From: Pseudomonadota bacterium
Lineage (GTDB): Bacteria; Pseudomonadota; Alphaproteobacteria; Rhizobiales; Xanthobacteraceae
Length of the DNA: 5,494 bases
Assembly (NCBI GenBank): GCA_963205465.1
Contig: CAUJKG010000410.1
Coordinates: forward strand, 1-5,494
Direction: 5' to 3'
Positions 1 through 5,215 of this stretch are shown here, in pieces. Numbering within the stretch: the stretch's first letter is position 1; every line of letters begins with the position of its first letter. A model generated the notes under the pieces. That model searched no databases. It was not told the origin of the DNA and saw only the letters and a list, made by a program, of their open reading frames with translations. Made by a program: the position numbers and the translations under genes.

Positions 1-1367
1 CGGAAGCGAAGGCGGAGGCGAAGCAGCATTACGGCAAAGACGAAGTGCTCACGCGCGACGATGACGTGCTCGACACCTGGTTCTCTTCCGCGCTGTGGCC
101 GTTCTCGACGCTCGGCTGGCCGGACGAGACTGCGGAGCTCAAGCGCTTCTACCCAACCACCGTGCTCGTCACAGGTTTCGATATCATCTTCTTCTGGGTC
201 GCCCGCATGATGATGATGGGACTGCACTTCATGAAAGAGGTGCCGTTCAAGGACGTCTATATCCACGCGCTCGTCCGCGACGAGAAGGGCGCGAAGATGT
301 CGAAGTCGAAGGGGAATGTCATGGACCCCCTCGAACTGATCGACCAGTACGGCGCCGATGCGCTTCGTTTTACGCTGGCGGCGATGGCGGCGCAGGGCCG
401 CGATATCAAGCTCGCGACCAGTCGTGTCGAGGGGTACCGCAACTTCGCGACCAAGATCTGGAACGCCGCGCGCTTCGCGGAGATGAACGGCGCGATGCGC
501 GATGCGTCGTTCGATCCGAAATCGGCAAAGGAAACGCTGAACCGCTGGATTCTCGGCGAAGCCGAGAAGGCGATCCGCGAAGTCACCGGCGCGATCGAAG
601 CCTACAAGTTCAACGAAGCGGCGGGTGCCGCCTATCGCTTCGTCTGGTCGATCTTTTGCGACTGGTATGTCGAACTCTCGAAGCCGTTGCTCACGGGCGC
701 CGACGGCCCGGCGAAAACCGAGACGCAGGCAACGGCCGCTTTCGTGCTCGACGAAATCATCAAGCTCCTGCATCCCTTCATGCCCTTCATCACCGAGGAG
801 CTTTGGCAGGTAAAAGGAGAAGAGGGCGAACCACGCCGGTCCATGTTGGCGCTGGCTGCTTGGCCTGCGCTTGCCGGCCTTGAAGATGCGAAGGCCGAGA
901 ACGAGATCGGCTGGGTTGTGGATCTGATTACGGCTATTCGCTCTGTCCGCATGGAGATGAACATAGCTGGCGGCACGCAGATACCGCTGCAACTAATTGC
1001 GAGCCCGGAGACCAAAGCGCGCGCGGAGCGCTGGATGGAAGCGCTGAAGCGTCTCGCGCGGCTTTCGGAGATCACCTTTACCGATGCGCCGCCGAAAGGG
1101 TCTGTGCAGTTGCTCGTCCGGGGCGAGGTTGCAGTGCTTCCACTCGCTGGCGTTGTTGATCTGAATGCCGAACGTGCGCGGCTCGAAAAGGAAATCGCCA
1201 AATGCGACACGGACATTCAGCGTGTCGACAAGAAGCTGGAAAACAAGGACTTTGTTGCCCGCGCGCCCGAGGAAATCCTTGAACTGGAAAAGGATCGCCG
1301 CCGCGATGCGGAAGAGCGCAAAGCAAAAATTCTGGAAGCGCTCGAGCGGCTGAAAGCGGCTGAATAG
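1..1367 (+). CDS. valS: Valyl-tRNA synthetase, C-terminal half (5' partial)
   Basis: Class I aminoacyl-tRNA synthetase that charges tRNA-Val with valine in the cytoplasm. The frame is open from the left edge (first full codon at 3), giving 454 residues of a family usually about 900-950 long, so the N-terminal half with the HIGH motif and most of the editing domain lies upstream. Visible in order: the late catalytic core with DTWFSSALWPFSTLGWP (about residues 23-40); the KMSKS ATP-binding loop at residues 98-102 (nt 294-308), followed by GN; the helical anticodon-binding domain (about 175-330, with NRWIL, FCDWYVELSKPLL and HPFMPFITEELWQ); and a charged C-terminal coiled-coil arm rich in Glu, Lys and Arg (about 385-454), typical of ValRS rather than IleRS or LeuRS. 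It ends with TAG. A GTG at 45 is internal, not a start. The copy looks intact. The product is certain from the motifs; only the missing 5' part is unknown. Confidence 0.97.
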   Translation, partial: EAKAEAKQHYGKDEVLTRDDDVLDTWFSSALWPFSTLGWPDETAELKRFYPTTVLVTGFDIIFFWVARMMMMGLHFMKEVPFKDVYIHALVRDEKGAKMSKSKGNVMDPLELIDQYGADALRFTLAAMAAQGRDIKLATSRVEGYRNFATKIWNAARFAEMNGAMRDASFDPKSAKETLNRWILGEAEKAIREVTGAIEAYKFNEAAGAAYRFVWSIFCDWYVELSKPLLTGADGPAKTETQATAAFVLDEIIKLLHPFMPFITEELWQVKGEEGEPRRSMLALAAWPALAGLEDAKAENEIGWVVDLITAIRSVRMEMNIAGGTQIPLQLIASPETKARAERWMEALKRLARLSEITFTDAPPKGSVQLLVRGEVAVLPLAGVVDLNAERARLEKEIAKCDTDIQRVDKKLENKDFVARAPEEILELEKDRRRDAEERKAKILEALERLKAAE

Positions 1368-1400
1368 AAACTGCAAAACTATGCCCCCGGTGAGTTCCGC

Positions 1401-1435
1401 AAGCGTGGCGGTTGAATTTCGATTCTGATACGCTT
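1401..1435 (+). other. Nested inverted repeat after valS, weak terminator-like structure
   Basis: AAGCGT (1401-1406) is complementary to ACGCTT (1430-1435). Inside it GAAT-TTCG-ATTC (1414-1425) forms a second short stem closed by a UUCG tetraloop. The two stems are separated by unpaired bases (7 and 4 nt). No T-run follows, so this is not a convincing intrinsic terminator. It is the only structured element in the 92-nt gap between valS and the next gene and may end or attenuate valS transcription. Folding was judged by eye. Confidence 0.25.
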
Positions 1436-1446
1436 TCGCGAGACTC

Positions 1447-1453
1447 GGAGGGG
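1447..1453 (+). promoter_or_regulatory. Strong Shine-Dalgarno that sets the start of the NTF2-like gene
   Basis: GGAGGGG lies 6 nt before the ATG at 1460. It decides the start of the downstream gene in favour of that ATG over an in-frame TTG at 1412, which has no comparable site upstream. Confidence 0.8.
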
Positions 1454-1459
1454 CCGGGC

Positions 1460-1879
1460 ATGTCCGAGGAAGAACGCAACGTCGCGATCTTGAAAGAAGC
1501 TTATCGTCTTTGGCACGAGACCAAAGGCAAGAGCGTCAGTCATTGGATATCCATCTGCGCGGATGCGATCGAATTCGGTTCGATCGCACAGAACCTCCGC
1601 AGTGTGCCTTACATGACGACTTATGGAGACGTGACAGCGCTGGCGAAATATTTCGCCGGGCTTGCGCTCGATTGGGAGATGATCGAATTCCGCACTGAAA
1701 ACTTCGTGGCGCAGGGCGAACGTGTGATCATGTTGGGGCGCTGCAGCTGGCGGGCGAAGAAGAACGGTATCGTCGTCTGGACTCCCAAGGCCGACTCCTT
1801 CCGCATGAAGAACGGCAAGATCGTCGAGTATTACGAATACTTCGACACCGCGCAGGTGCGCGACGCGATGCAGGGCTGA
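1460..1879 (+). CDS. NTF2-like / SnoaL-like domain protein of unknown function
   Basis: A 139-residue soluble protein with no signal peptide or membrane segment. Start chosen at ATG 1460 because GGAGGGG precedes it by 6 nt; an upstream in-frame TTG (1412) would add 16 residues that do not look like the family. Length and pattern fit the nuclear transport factor 2-like cone-shaped alpha+beta fold (SnoaL/ketosteroid-isomerase-like): N-terminal amphipathic helix (NVAILKEAYRLWHETKG), a short helix with SHWISICADAIEFGS, a TTYGDVTALAKYFAGLALDW segment, then alternating beta strands (IEFRTENFVAQGERVIMLG), ending in the family-typical strand pair 'DSFRMKNGKIVEYYEYFDTAQ' at about residues 112-132. Members include polyketide cyclases, isomerases, dehydratases and many small-ligand binders, so the fold does not give a reaction. 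It sits 92 nt after valS and 65 nt before the membrane methyltransferase start chosen here, same strand, so the two may share a transcript. Fold assignment is fairly firm; function unknown. Confidence 0.85.
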   Translation: MSEEERNVAILKEAYRLWHETKGKSVSHWISICADAIEFGSIAQNLRSVPYMTTYGDVTALAKYFAGLALDWEMIEFRTENFVAQGERVIMLGRCSWRAKKNGIVVWTPKADSFRMKNGKIVEYYEYFDTAQVRDAMQG

Positions 1880-1891
1880 CTGCCCCAAGAT

Positions 1892-1907
1892 GGCCCCAAT
1901 CCGGGCC
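1892..1907 (+). other. Short GC hairpin just before an alternative start codon
   Basis: GGCCC (1892-1896) pairs with GGGCC (1903-1907) over a 6-nt loop, ending 1 nt before the ATG at 1909. No T-run follows, so it is not a usual terminator. In the mRNA it would occupy the place of a ribosome binding site for that ATG, which is one reason to prefer the in-frame ATG at 1945 as the start of the next gene. Confidence 0.25.
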
Positions 1908-1944
1908 GATGGCCAACTATACTGGAATAACCGGGGCCGCGCGC

Positions 1945-2703
1945 ATGCTGGAGCAAGAACTCGTTCGCCAGGGAAACTGGCTATTTCGCTGGCGCTCCTA
2001 TCTTCCGTTTCTGATCCTGCCGCTCGCCATTTCGTCGTTCCAGAACTCGACCTGGTTCATCGATGCTTTCGGCAACGGCGTGGAAGAGGCGTGGGACATC
2101 GCCTGCTACGGTCTTGCGCTTTGCGGCCTTGGGCTGCGTGTAGCGATTGTCGGCTTCGTGCCGGCAGGCACTTCGGGGCGCAACGCAGCGAAACAAAGCG
2201 CCGCCGCGCTGAACACGACTGGAATGTATTCGGTCGTCCGCCATCCGCTCTATTTTGCGAACTTCATTGTGTTCGTAGCCTTCATCCTGCTTTTCAAGAG
2301 CCTACTGCTTCTGCTCTTCATGGGTGCGGCCTATCTTGTTTATTACGAGCGCATCATGATGGCCGAGGAGAAGTTCCTCGAAGGCAAATATGGCGCGCGG
2401 TACCGGGAATGGGCGGAGACCACGCCGGCATTTCTTCCGCGTTTTTTCGGCTTCGTTCGTCCGGCACTGCCATTCTCATGGCGTTCGGCGCTGCTGCGCG
2501 AGTTTCATACGTTCTTTCTGATTTCGGCGGCGTTTGCGGTCGTGGAAATGCTGGAAGCGACCGTTCTTGAAGGAGAGAGCTTCGGGCAGTGGGTCACCGG
2601 CGAGCCGTTCTGGGCGGCCGTATTTGTGATCAGCGCGGCGGTCTATTGCACAGTGCGCACGATCAAGAAGCGCACCAACTGGCTGAACCAGGCGGGCCGT
2701 TAA
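1945..2703 (+). CDS. Membrane methyltransferase of the isoprenylcysteine/phospholipid methyltransferase fold
   Basis: A 252-residue multi-pass inner-membrane protein, probably a SAM-dependent methyltransferase. The N terminus (RQGNWLFRWRSYLPF) leads into hydrophobic segments near residues 18-32 and 50-72. The family signature follows: GMYSVVRHPLYFANF (residues 93-107; His and Pro of RHP are the hallmark of ICMT/PEMT proteins), a hydrophobic helix, then YYERIMMAEEKFLEGKYGARYREW (about 133-156), matching the C-terminal 'E-E-x-L-x-x-x-(F/Y)-G-x-x-Y' cofactor-binding block. After this block, where many small bacterial members stop, there is an extension of about 80 residues with two further hydrophobic segments (about 188-203 and 223-238) and a basic tail. 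Start: ATG 1945 has GGGG 8 nt upstream; ATG 1909 would add 12 unremarkable residues and lacks a ribosome binding site, so 1945 is preferred but not certain. Bacteria lack prenylated CaaX proteins, so the substrate is unknown (lipid, quinone precursor or other small hydrophobic acceptor are possible). Ends in TAA directly against the stop of the opposing gene. Confidence 0.83.
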   Translation: MLEQELVRQGNWLFRWRSYLPFLILPLAISSFQNSTWFIDAFGNGVEEAWDIACYGLALCGLGLRVAIVGFVPAGTSGRNAAKQSAAALNTTGMYSVVRHPLYFANFIVFVAFILLFKSLLLLLFMGAAYLVYYERIMMAEEKFLEGKYGARYREWAETTPAFLPRFFGFVRPALPFSWRSALLREFHTFFLISAAFAVVEMLEATVLEGESFGQWVTGEPFWAAVFVISAAVYCTVRTIKKRTNWLNQAGR

Positions 2704-2723
2704 TTACCGCGGGAACGGTTTGC
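2697..2723 (+). terminator. Possible rho-independent terminator across the convergent stop codons
   Basis: CCGTT (2697-2701) pairs with AACGG (2714-2718), extendable by two G-T wobble pairs, around a 12-nt loop containing CCGCGG; TTTGCTT follows on the + strand. This is a weak stem with a broken T-run, usable for the + strand methyltransferase gene. It lies inside the last codons of the opposing glycosylase gene. On the minus strand no T-run follows, so it would not serve that gene. Confidence 0.3.
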
Positions 2724-3273
2724 TTAAATAGCGAGAGCCTTTCACGCCGTATCGCCACGGCATATCGACGGCCTTCGAGATACCGATCCGCGGTCCTAAA
2801 ACGAGCTCCGGTATCGCCTCCCGCGCGAAGACCTGAAATGGCGGGCGAGCGAGAGAAGCTCCATTGTGCTTCGCCCGTGTAATGCCGAGCGCCTCGCCCA
2901 GACGGCCAGGGCCGGAGCAAAGGAGCCGTTCGTCTTTGAGCCCGCGCCGCCGGCGCATCGTCGCCAGTCCGGCGGATGGTTCGAGCGCCCGGATCAGGAT
3001 TCCGCTCGCCGAACCTTCCGGCTCACAGACGAAGTTCAGGCACCAGTGGATACCGTAGGAATGATAAACATACGCGTGGCCGGGTGGTCCGAACATCACT
3101 GCATTGCGTTCGGTCTTCCCGCCGAACGAATGCGCGGCTGGATCGGTATGGTGGTAAGCTTCGACCTCGACGATCGTGCCGCCGACTCCATCCACCAGGA
3201 GCGTTGCGCCGATCAGTTCAGGCGCGACATGGTGAACGCTGCGCGCGAAGAATGAGGGCTGCAGAGGCTTCAA
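2704..3273 (-). CDS. mpg: 3-methyladenine DNA glycosylase (AAG/MPG family)
   Basis: Monofunctional base-excision repair glycosylase that removes alkylated and deaminated purines (3-methyladenine, 7-methylguanine, hypoxanthine) from DNA. The 189-residue length is usual for bacterial members. The family core is plain: SFFAR near the N terminus, IVEVEAYHHTDPAAHS, TERNAVMFGPPGHAYVY, YGIHWCLN, ILIRALEP and LCSGPGRLGEAL. Numbered from TTG 3273, equivalents of the human AAG residues are present: general-base Glu38 (E125), Tyr40 (Y127), His48 (H136), the intercalating Tyr73 (Y162), Asn80 (N169) and Arg95 (R182), so the enzyme should be active. Start: no ATG exists in frame. TTG 3273, with a weak GAAG/AAGAAAA upstream, gives the family-typical N terminus; TTG 3312 would add 13 residues and is the limit, since an in-frame stop follows at 3318-3316. 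Convergent with the methyltransferase (stops abut) and divergent from ilvD. The gene symbol follows common use for this family and is distinct from tag and alkA. Confidence 0.95.
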   Translation of the reverse strand: MKPLQPSFFARSVHHVAPELIGATLLVDGVGGTIVEVEAYHHTDPAAHSFGGKTERNAVMFGPPGHAYVYHSYGIHWCLNFVCEPEGSASGILIRALEPSAGLATMRRRRGLKDERLLCSGPGRLGEALGITRAKHNGASLARPPFQVFAREAIPELVLGPRIGISKAVDMPWRYGVKGSRYLSKPFPR

Positions 3274-3333
3274 TTTTCTTCGATTCCGTTGCGATATGGC
3301 ACCGCAGTGCAAAATTTATGTGGCGGTTTGGCC

Positions 3334-3347
3334 ACAGTCCGGACTGT
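3334..3347. promoter_or_regulatory. Perfect 14-bp palindrome, candidate operator
   Basis: ACAGTCCGGACTGT is a perfect dyad of 14 bp lying 138 nt before the ilvD start and 61 nt before the glycosylase start, in the shared upstream region. Its half GTCCGG recurs as a direct copy at 3351-3356, 14 nt on, just over one helical turn. That arrangement suits a dimeric regulator, but I do not recognise the motif as the site of a known family. Confidence 0.35.
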
Positions 3348-3427
3348 ATCGTCCGGGCGGCCAACTTGCACCTATCTCGCGCCGCGATAGCGCCATAAAC
3401 GAAAACGAATTCAACTCTGTAAGAGCC

Positions 3428-3454
3428 GTGCCGGGGGGCGCGGGCACAATTGCC
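3428..3454 (+). other. Two mutually exclusive short hairpins in the ilvD leader
   Basis: GTGCC (3428-3432) can pair with GGCAC (3443-3447), or GGCA (3443-3446) can pair with TGCC (3451-3454) over a CAAT loop. The shared segment makes the two alternatives exclusive. Stems are only 5 and 4 bp, and there is no leader peptide rich in Ile, Val or Leu codons, so a classical ilv attenuator is not supported. Confidence 0.2.
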
Positions 3455-3471
3455 TGCGGTTTGGTGCGGAC

Positions 3472-3475
3472 GAGG
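3472..3475 (+). promoter_or_regulatory. Shine-Dalgarno for ilvD
   Basis: GAGG lies 9 nt before the ATG at 3485 and supports that start over upstream in-frame codons reaching back to 3296. It lies in the loop of a possible TTTGG/CCAAA stem (3460-3464 with 3476-3480), so its access could depend on leader folding. Confidence 0.6.
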
Positions 3476-3484
3476 CCAAAGTCA

Positions 3485-5215
3485 ATGGACGCCAAAACCT
3501 TCGACAAATCGAAATTGCCCAGCCGCTACGTTACGGAAGGGCCCGAGCGCGCGCCGCACCGCTCGTATTATTACGCGATGGGCCTGACCAAGCAGCAGAT
3601 CCACCAGCCGTTCGTCGGCGTGGCGAGCTGCTGGAACGAGGCCGCTCCCTGCAATATCGCGCTGATGCGTCAGGCGCAGGCCGCCAAGAAGGGTGTGGCT
3701 TCCGCAGGCGGTACGCCCCGCGAGTTTTGCACCATCACCGTCACCGACGGCATCGCCATGGGCCATGCCGGCATGCGCGCCTCGCTGCCTTCGCGCGAAG
3801 CCATTGCCGACACCGTCGAACTGACCATGCGCGGTCACGCCTATGACGCGCTGATCGGCCTTGCGGGCTGCGACAAGTCGTTGCCCGGCATGATGATGGC
3901 CATGTGCCGGCTGAACGTGCCGTCGATCTTCATCTATGGCGGCTCGATCCTGCCGGGTAAATTCCGCGGCCAGACCGTGACCGTACAGGACATGTTCGAG
4001 GCGGTCGGCAAGCATTCGGTCGGCGATATGTCGGCCGAAGATCTCGATGAAATCGAGCAGGTGGCTTGCCCGTCCGCGGGTGCCTGCGGCGCGCAGTTTA
4101 CCGCGAACACGATGGCGACCGTTTCCGAGGCGATCGGTCTGGCGCTGCCGTACTCGGCGGGCGCTCCCGCACCCTATGAAATCCGCGACCAGTTCTGCAC
4201 CGCGGCCGGCGAGAAGATCATGGAATTGATCCAGCGCCGCATCCGCCCGCGCGACATCGTCACGCGCAAGGCACTCGAGAATGCCGCGGCGGTGGTTGCC
4301 GCAACCGGCGGTTCGACCAACGGTGCGCTGCATCTTCCTGCGATCGCACATGAGTGCGGCATCAAGTTCGATCTTTTCGATGTCGCCGAGATCATGAAGA
4401 AGACGCCGTACATGACGGATCTCAAGCCGGGCGGAAAATACGTCGCCAAGGATCTCTTCGAGGTCGGTGGCATCCCCATGATCATGAAGACGCTGCTCGA
4501 TCACGGCTATCTGCACGGCGACTGCCTTACCGTTACCGGCCGCACGATTGCCGAGAACCTCTCGAAGGTGAAGTGGAATCAGGATCAGGACGTGGTCTAC
4601 CCGGCCAATAAACCGATCACGTTTACTGGCGGCGTCGTCGGCCTGAAGGGCAACCTCGCGCCCGAAGGTGCGATCGTGAAGATCGCCGGCATGGAGCAGG
4701 ACAAACTCAAGTTCACCGGCCCCGCGCGTTGCTTCGATGGTGAAGAGGCCTGCTTCGATGCGGTGAAGAACCGCAAATACAAAGAAGGCGACGTTCTCGT
4801 GATCCGCTACGAAGGGCCGCGCGGCGGTCCCGGTATGCGCGAAATGCTTGCCACGACTGCGGCGCTCTATGGTCAGGGCATGGGCGGAAAAGTGGCGCTC
4901 ATCACCGACGGACGTTTCTCGGGCGCGACGCGCGGCTTCTGCGTCGGTCACGTCGGCCCTGAAGCGGCAGCTGGCGGTCCGATCGGTCTTCTGAAAGACG
5001 GCGATATCATCGAGCTCGATGCGGTCAACGGCCTGCTCAATGTAAAATTGAGCGACGCCGAACTTGCTGAACGGAAAAAAGCCTGGATGCCGCGCGATAA
5101 CAACGCAAAGTCGGGATACCTCTGGAAATATGCGCAGCAGGTCGGCAATGCGCGAGACGGAGCGGTGACCCATCCCGGCGGTGGTGTCGAAGACAAAACC
5201 TATGCGGATATCTGA
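3485..5215 (+). CDS. ilvD: Dihydroxy-acid dehydratase
   Basis: Fe-S enzyme of the cytoplasm that dehydrates 2,3-dihydroxy-isovalerate and 2,3-dihydroxy-3-methylvalerate to the 2-keto acids, the shared late step of valine, isoleucine, leucine and pantothenate-precursor synthesis. From ATG 3485 (GAGG 9 nt upstream) it has 576 residues, normal for the family. Motifs in order: ASCWNEAAPCN with Cys49 and Cys56; VTDGIAMGH (82-94 region; Asp88 as Mg ligand); GCDKSLPGMMMAMC with Cys129 and Lys131, the lysine carbamylated in studied homologues; GGSILPG; CPSAGACGAQFTANTMA with Cys201; GGSTNG; HGDCLTVTG; GPRGGPGMREM with Glu453; and DGRFSG with Ser479, the proposed catalytic base. Cys56, Cys129 and Cys201 match the three cluster cysteines of the IlvD/Edd family; the SLPG/SILPG forms resemble the Mycobacterium-type [2Fe-2S] enzymes more than E. 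coli IlvD. Sugar-acid dehydratases share this fold, but the match here is to true DHAD. It runs into the next gene by 14 nt. Confidence 0.96.
   Translation: MDAKTFDKSKLPSRYVTEGPERAPHRSYYYAMGLTKQQIHQPFVGVASCWNEAAPCNIALMRQAQAAKKGVASAGGTPREFCTITVTDGIAMGHAGMRASLPSREAIADTVELTMRGHAYDALIGLAGCDKSLPGMMMAMCRLNVPSIFIYGGSILPGKFRGQTVTVQDMFEAVGKHSVGDMSAEDLDEIEQVACPSAGACGAQFTANTMATVSEAIGLALPYSAGAPAPYEIRDQFCTAAGEKIMELIQRRIRPRDIVTRKALENAAAVVAATGGSTNGALHLPAIAHECGIKFDLFDVAEIMKKTPYMTDLKPGGKYVAKDLFEVGGIPMIMKTLLDHGYLHGDCLTVTGRTIAENLSKVKWNQDQDVVYPANKPITFTGGVVGLKGNLAPEGAIVKIAGMEQDKLKFTGPARCFDGEEACFDAVKNRKYKEGDVLVIRYEGPRGGPGMREMLATTAALYGQGMGGKVALITDGRFSGATRGFCVGHVGPEAAAGGPIGLLKDGDIIELDAVNGLLNVKLSDAELAERKKAWMPRDNNAKSGYLWKYAQQVGNARDGAVTHPGGGVEDKTYADI

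Larger units (their letters stand above)
3274..3484. promoter_or_regulatory. Divergent intergenic region between the glycosylase gene and ilvD
   Basis: This 211-nt non-coding stretch must hold the promoters of both divergent genes. I could not assign a convincing -35/-10 pair on either strand; TTGCAC at 3366 has no good -10 at normal spacing. It holds a 14-bp palindrome (3334-3347), a second GTCCGG copy (3351-3356), an imperfect inverted repeat CTATC...GATAG (3372-3390), and GC-rich short hairpins closer to ilvD (3428-3454 and 3460-3480). The AT-richer patch 3393-3418 is a plausible place for core promoter melting. The ilvD frame stays open back to 3296, but that translation is unlike any IlvD N terminus and is treated as non-coding. 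Confidence 0.5.

Noticed and set aside
632..1216. 194-codon minus strand frame inside valS, and similar frames at 257-586, 993-1376 and 1078-1479
   Set aside because: Ser/Arg-rich antisense shadows of a conserved tRNA synthetase.
1412..1459. TTG start adding 16 residues to the NTF2-like protein
   Set aside because: The ATG at 1460 has GGAGGGG at ideal spacing, whereas the TTG has no ribosome binding site, and the segment lies within an inverted repeat.
1379..1888. 169-codon minus strand frame opposite the NTF2-like gene
   Set aside because: The + strand gene has a strong ribosome binding site and a recognisable fold pattern; the minus frame has neither.
1890..2570. 226-codon open frame on the + strand overlapping the membrane methyltransferase
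   Set aside because: Arg/His/Cys-rich shadow with no domain; the overlapping frame carries the RHPLY methyltransferase signature.
2866..3255. Plus strand open frames (2866-3255, 2976-3398, 2589-2882) opposite the DNA glycosylase
   Set aside because: The minus strand encodes an intact AAG-family enzyme with all catalytic residues; these frames are low-complexity mirrors.
3372..3390. Imperfect inverted repeat CTATC...GATAG as a second operator
   Set aside because: Only five outer base pairs match, with a mismatch further in; too weak to stand alone, so it is only mentioned under the intergenic region.
3296..3484. N-terminal extension of ilvD by 63 codons
   Set aside because: The frame is open, but the translation does not resemble any IlvD N terminus, and the ATG at 3485 has a GAGG site and starts a normal-length protein.
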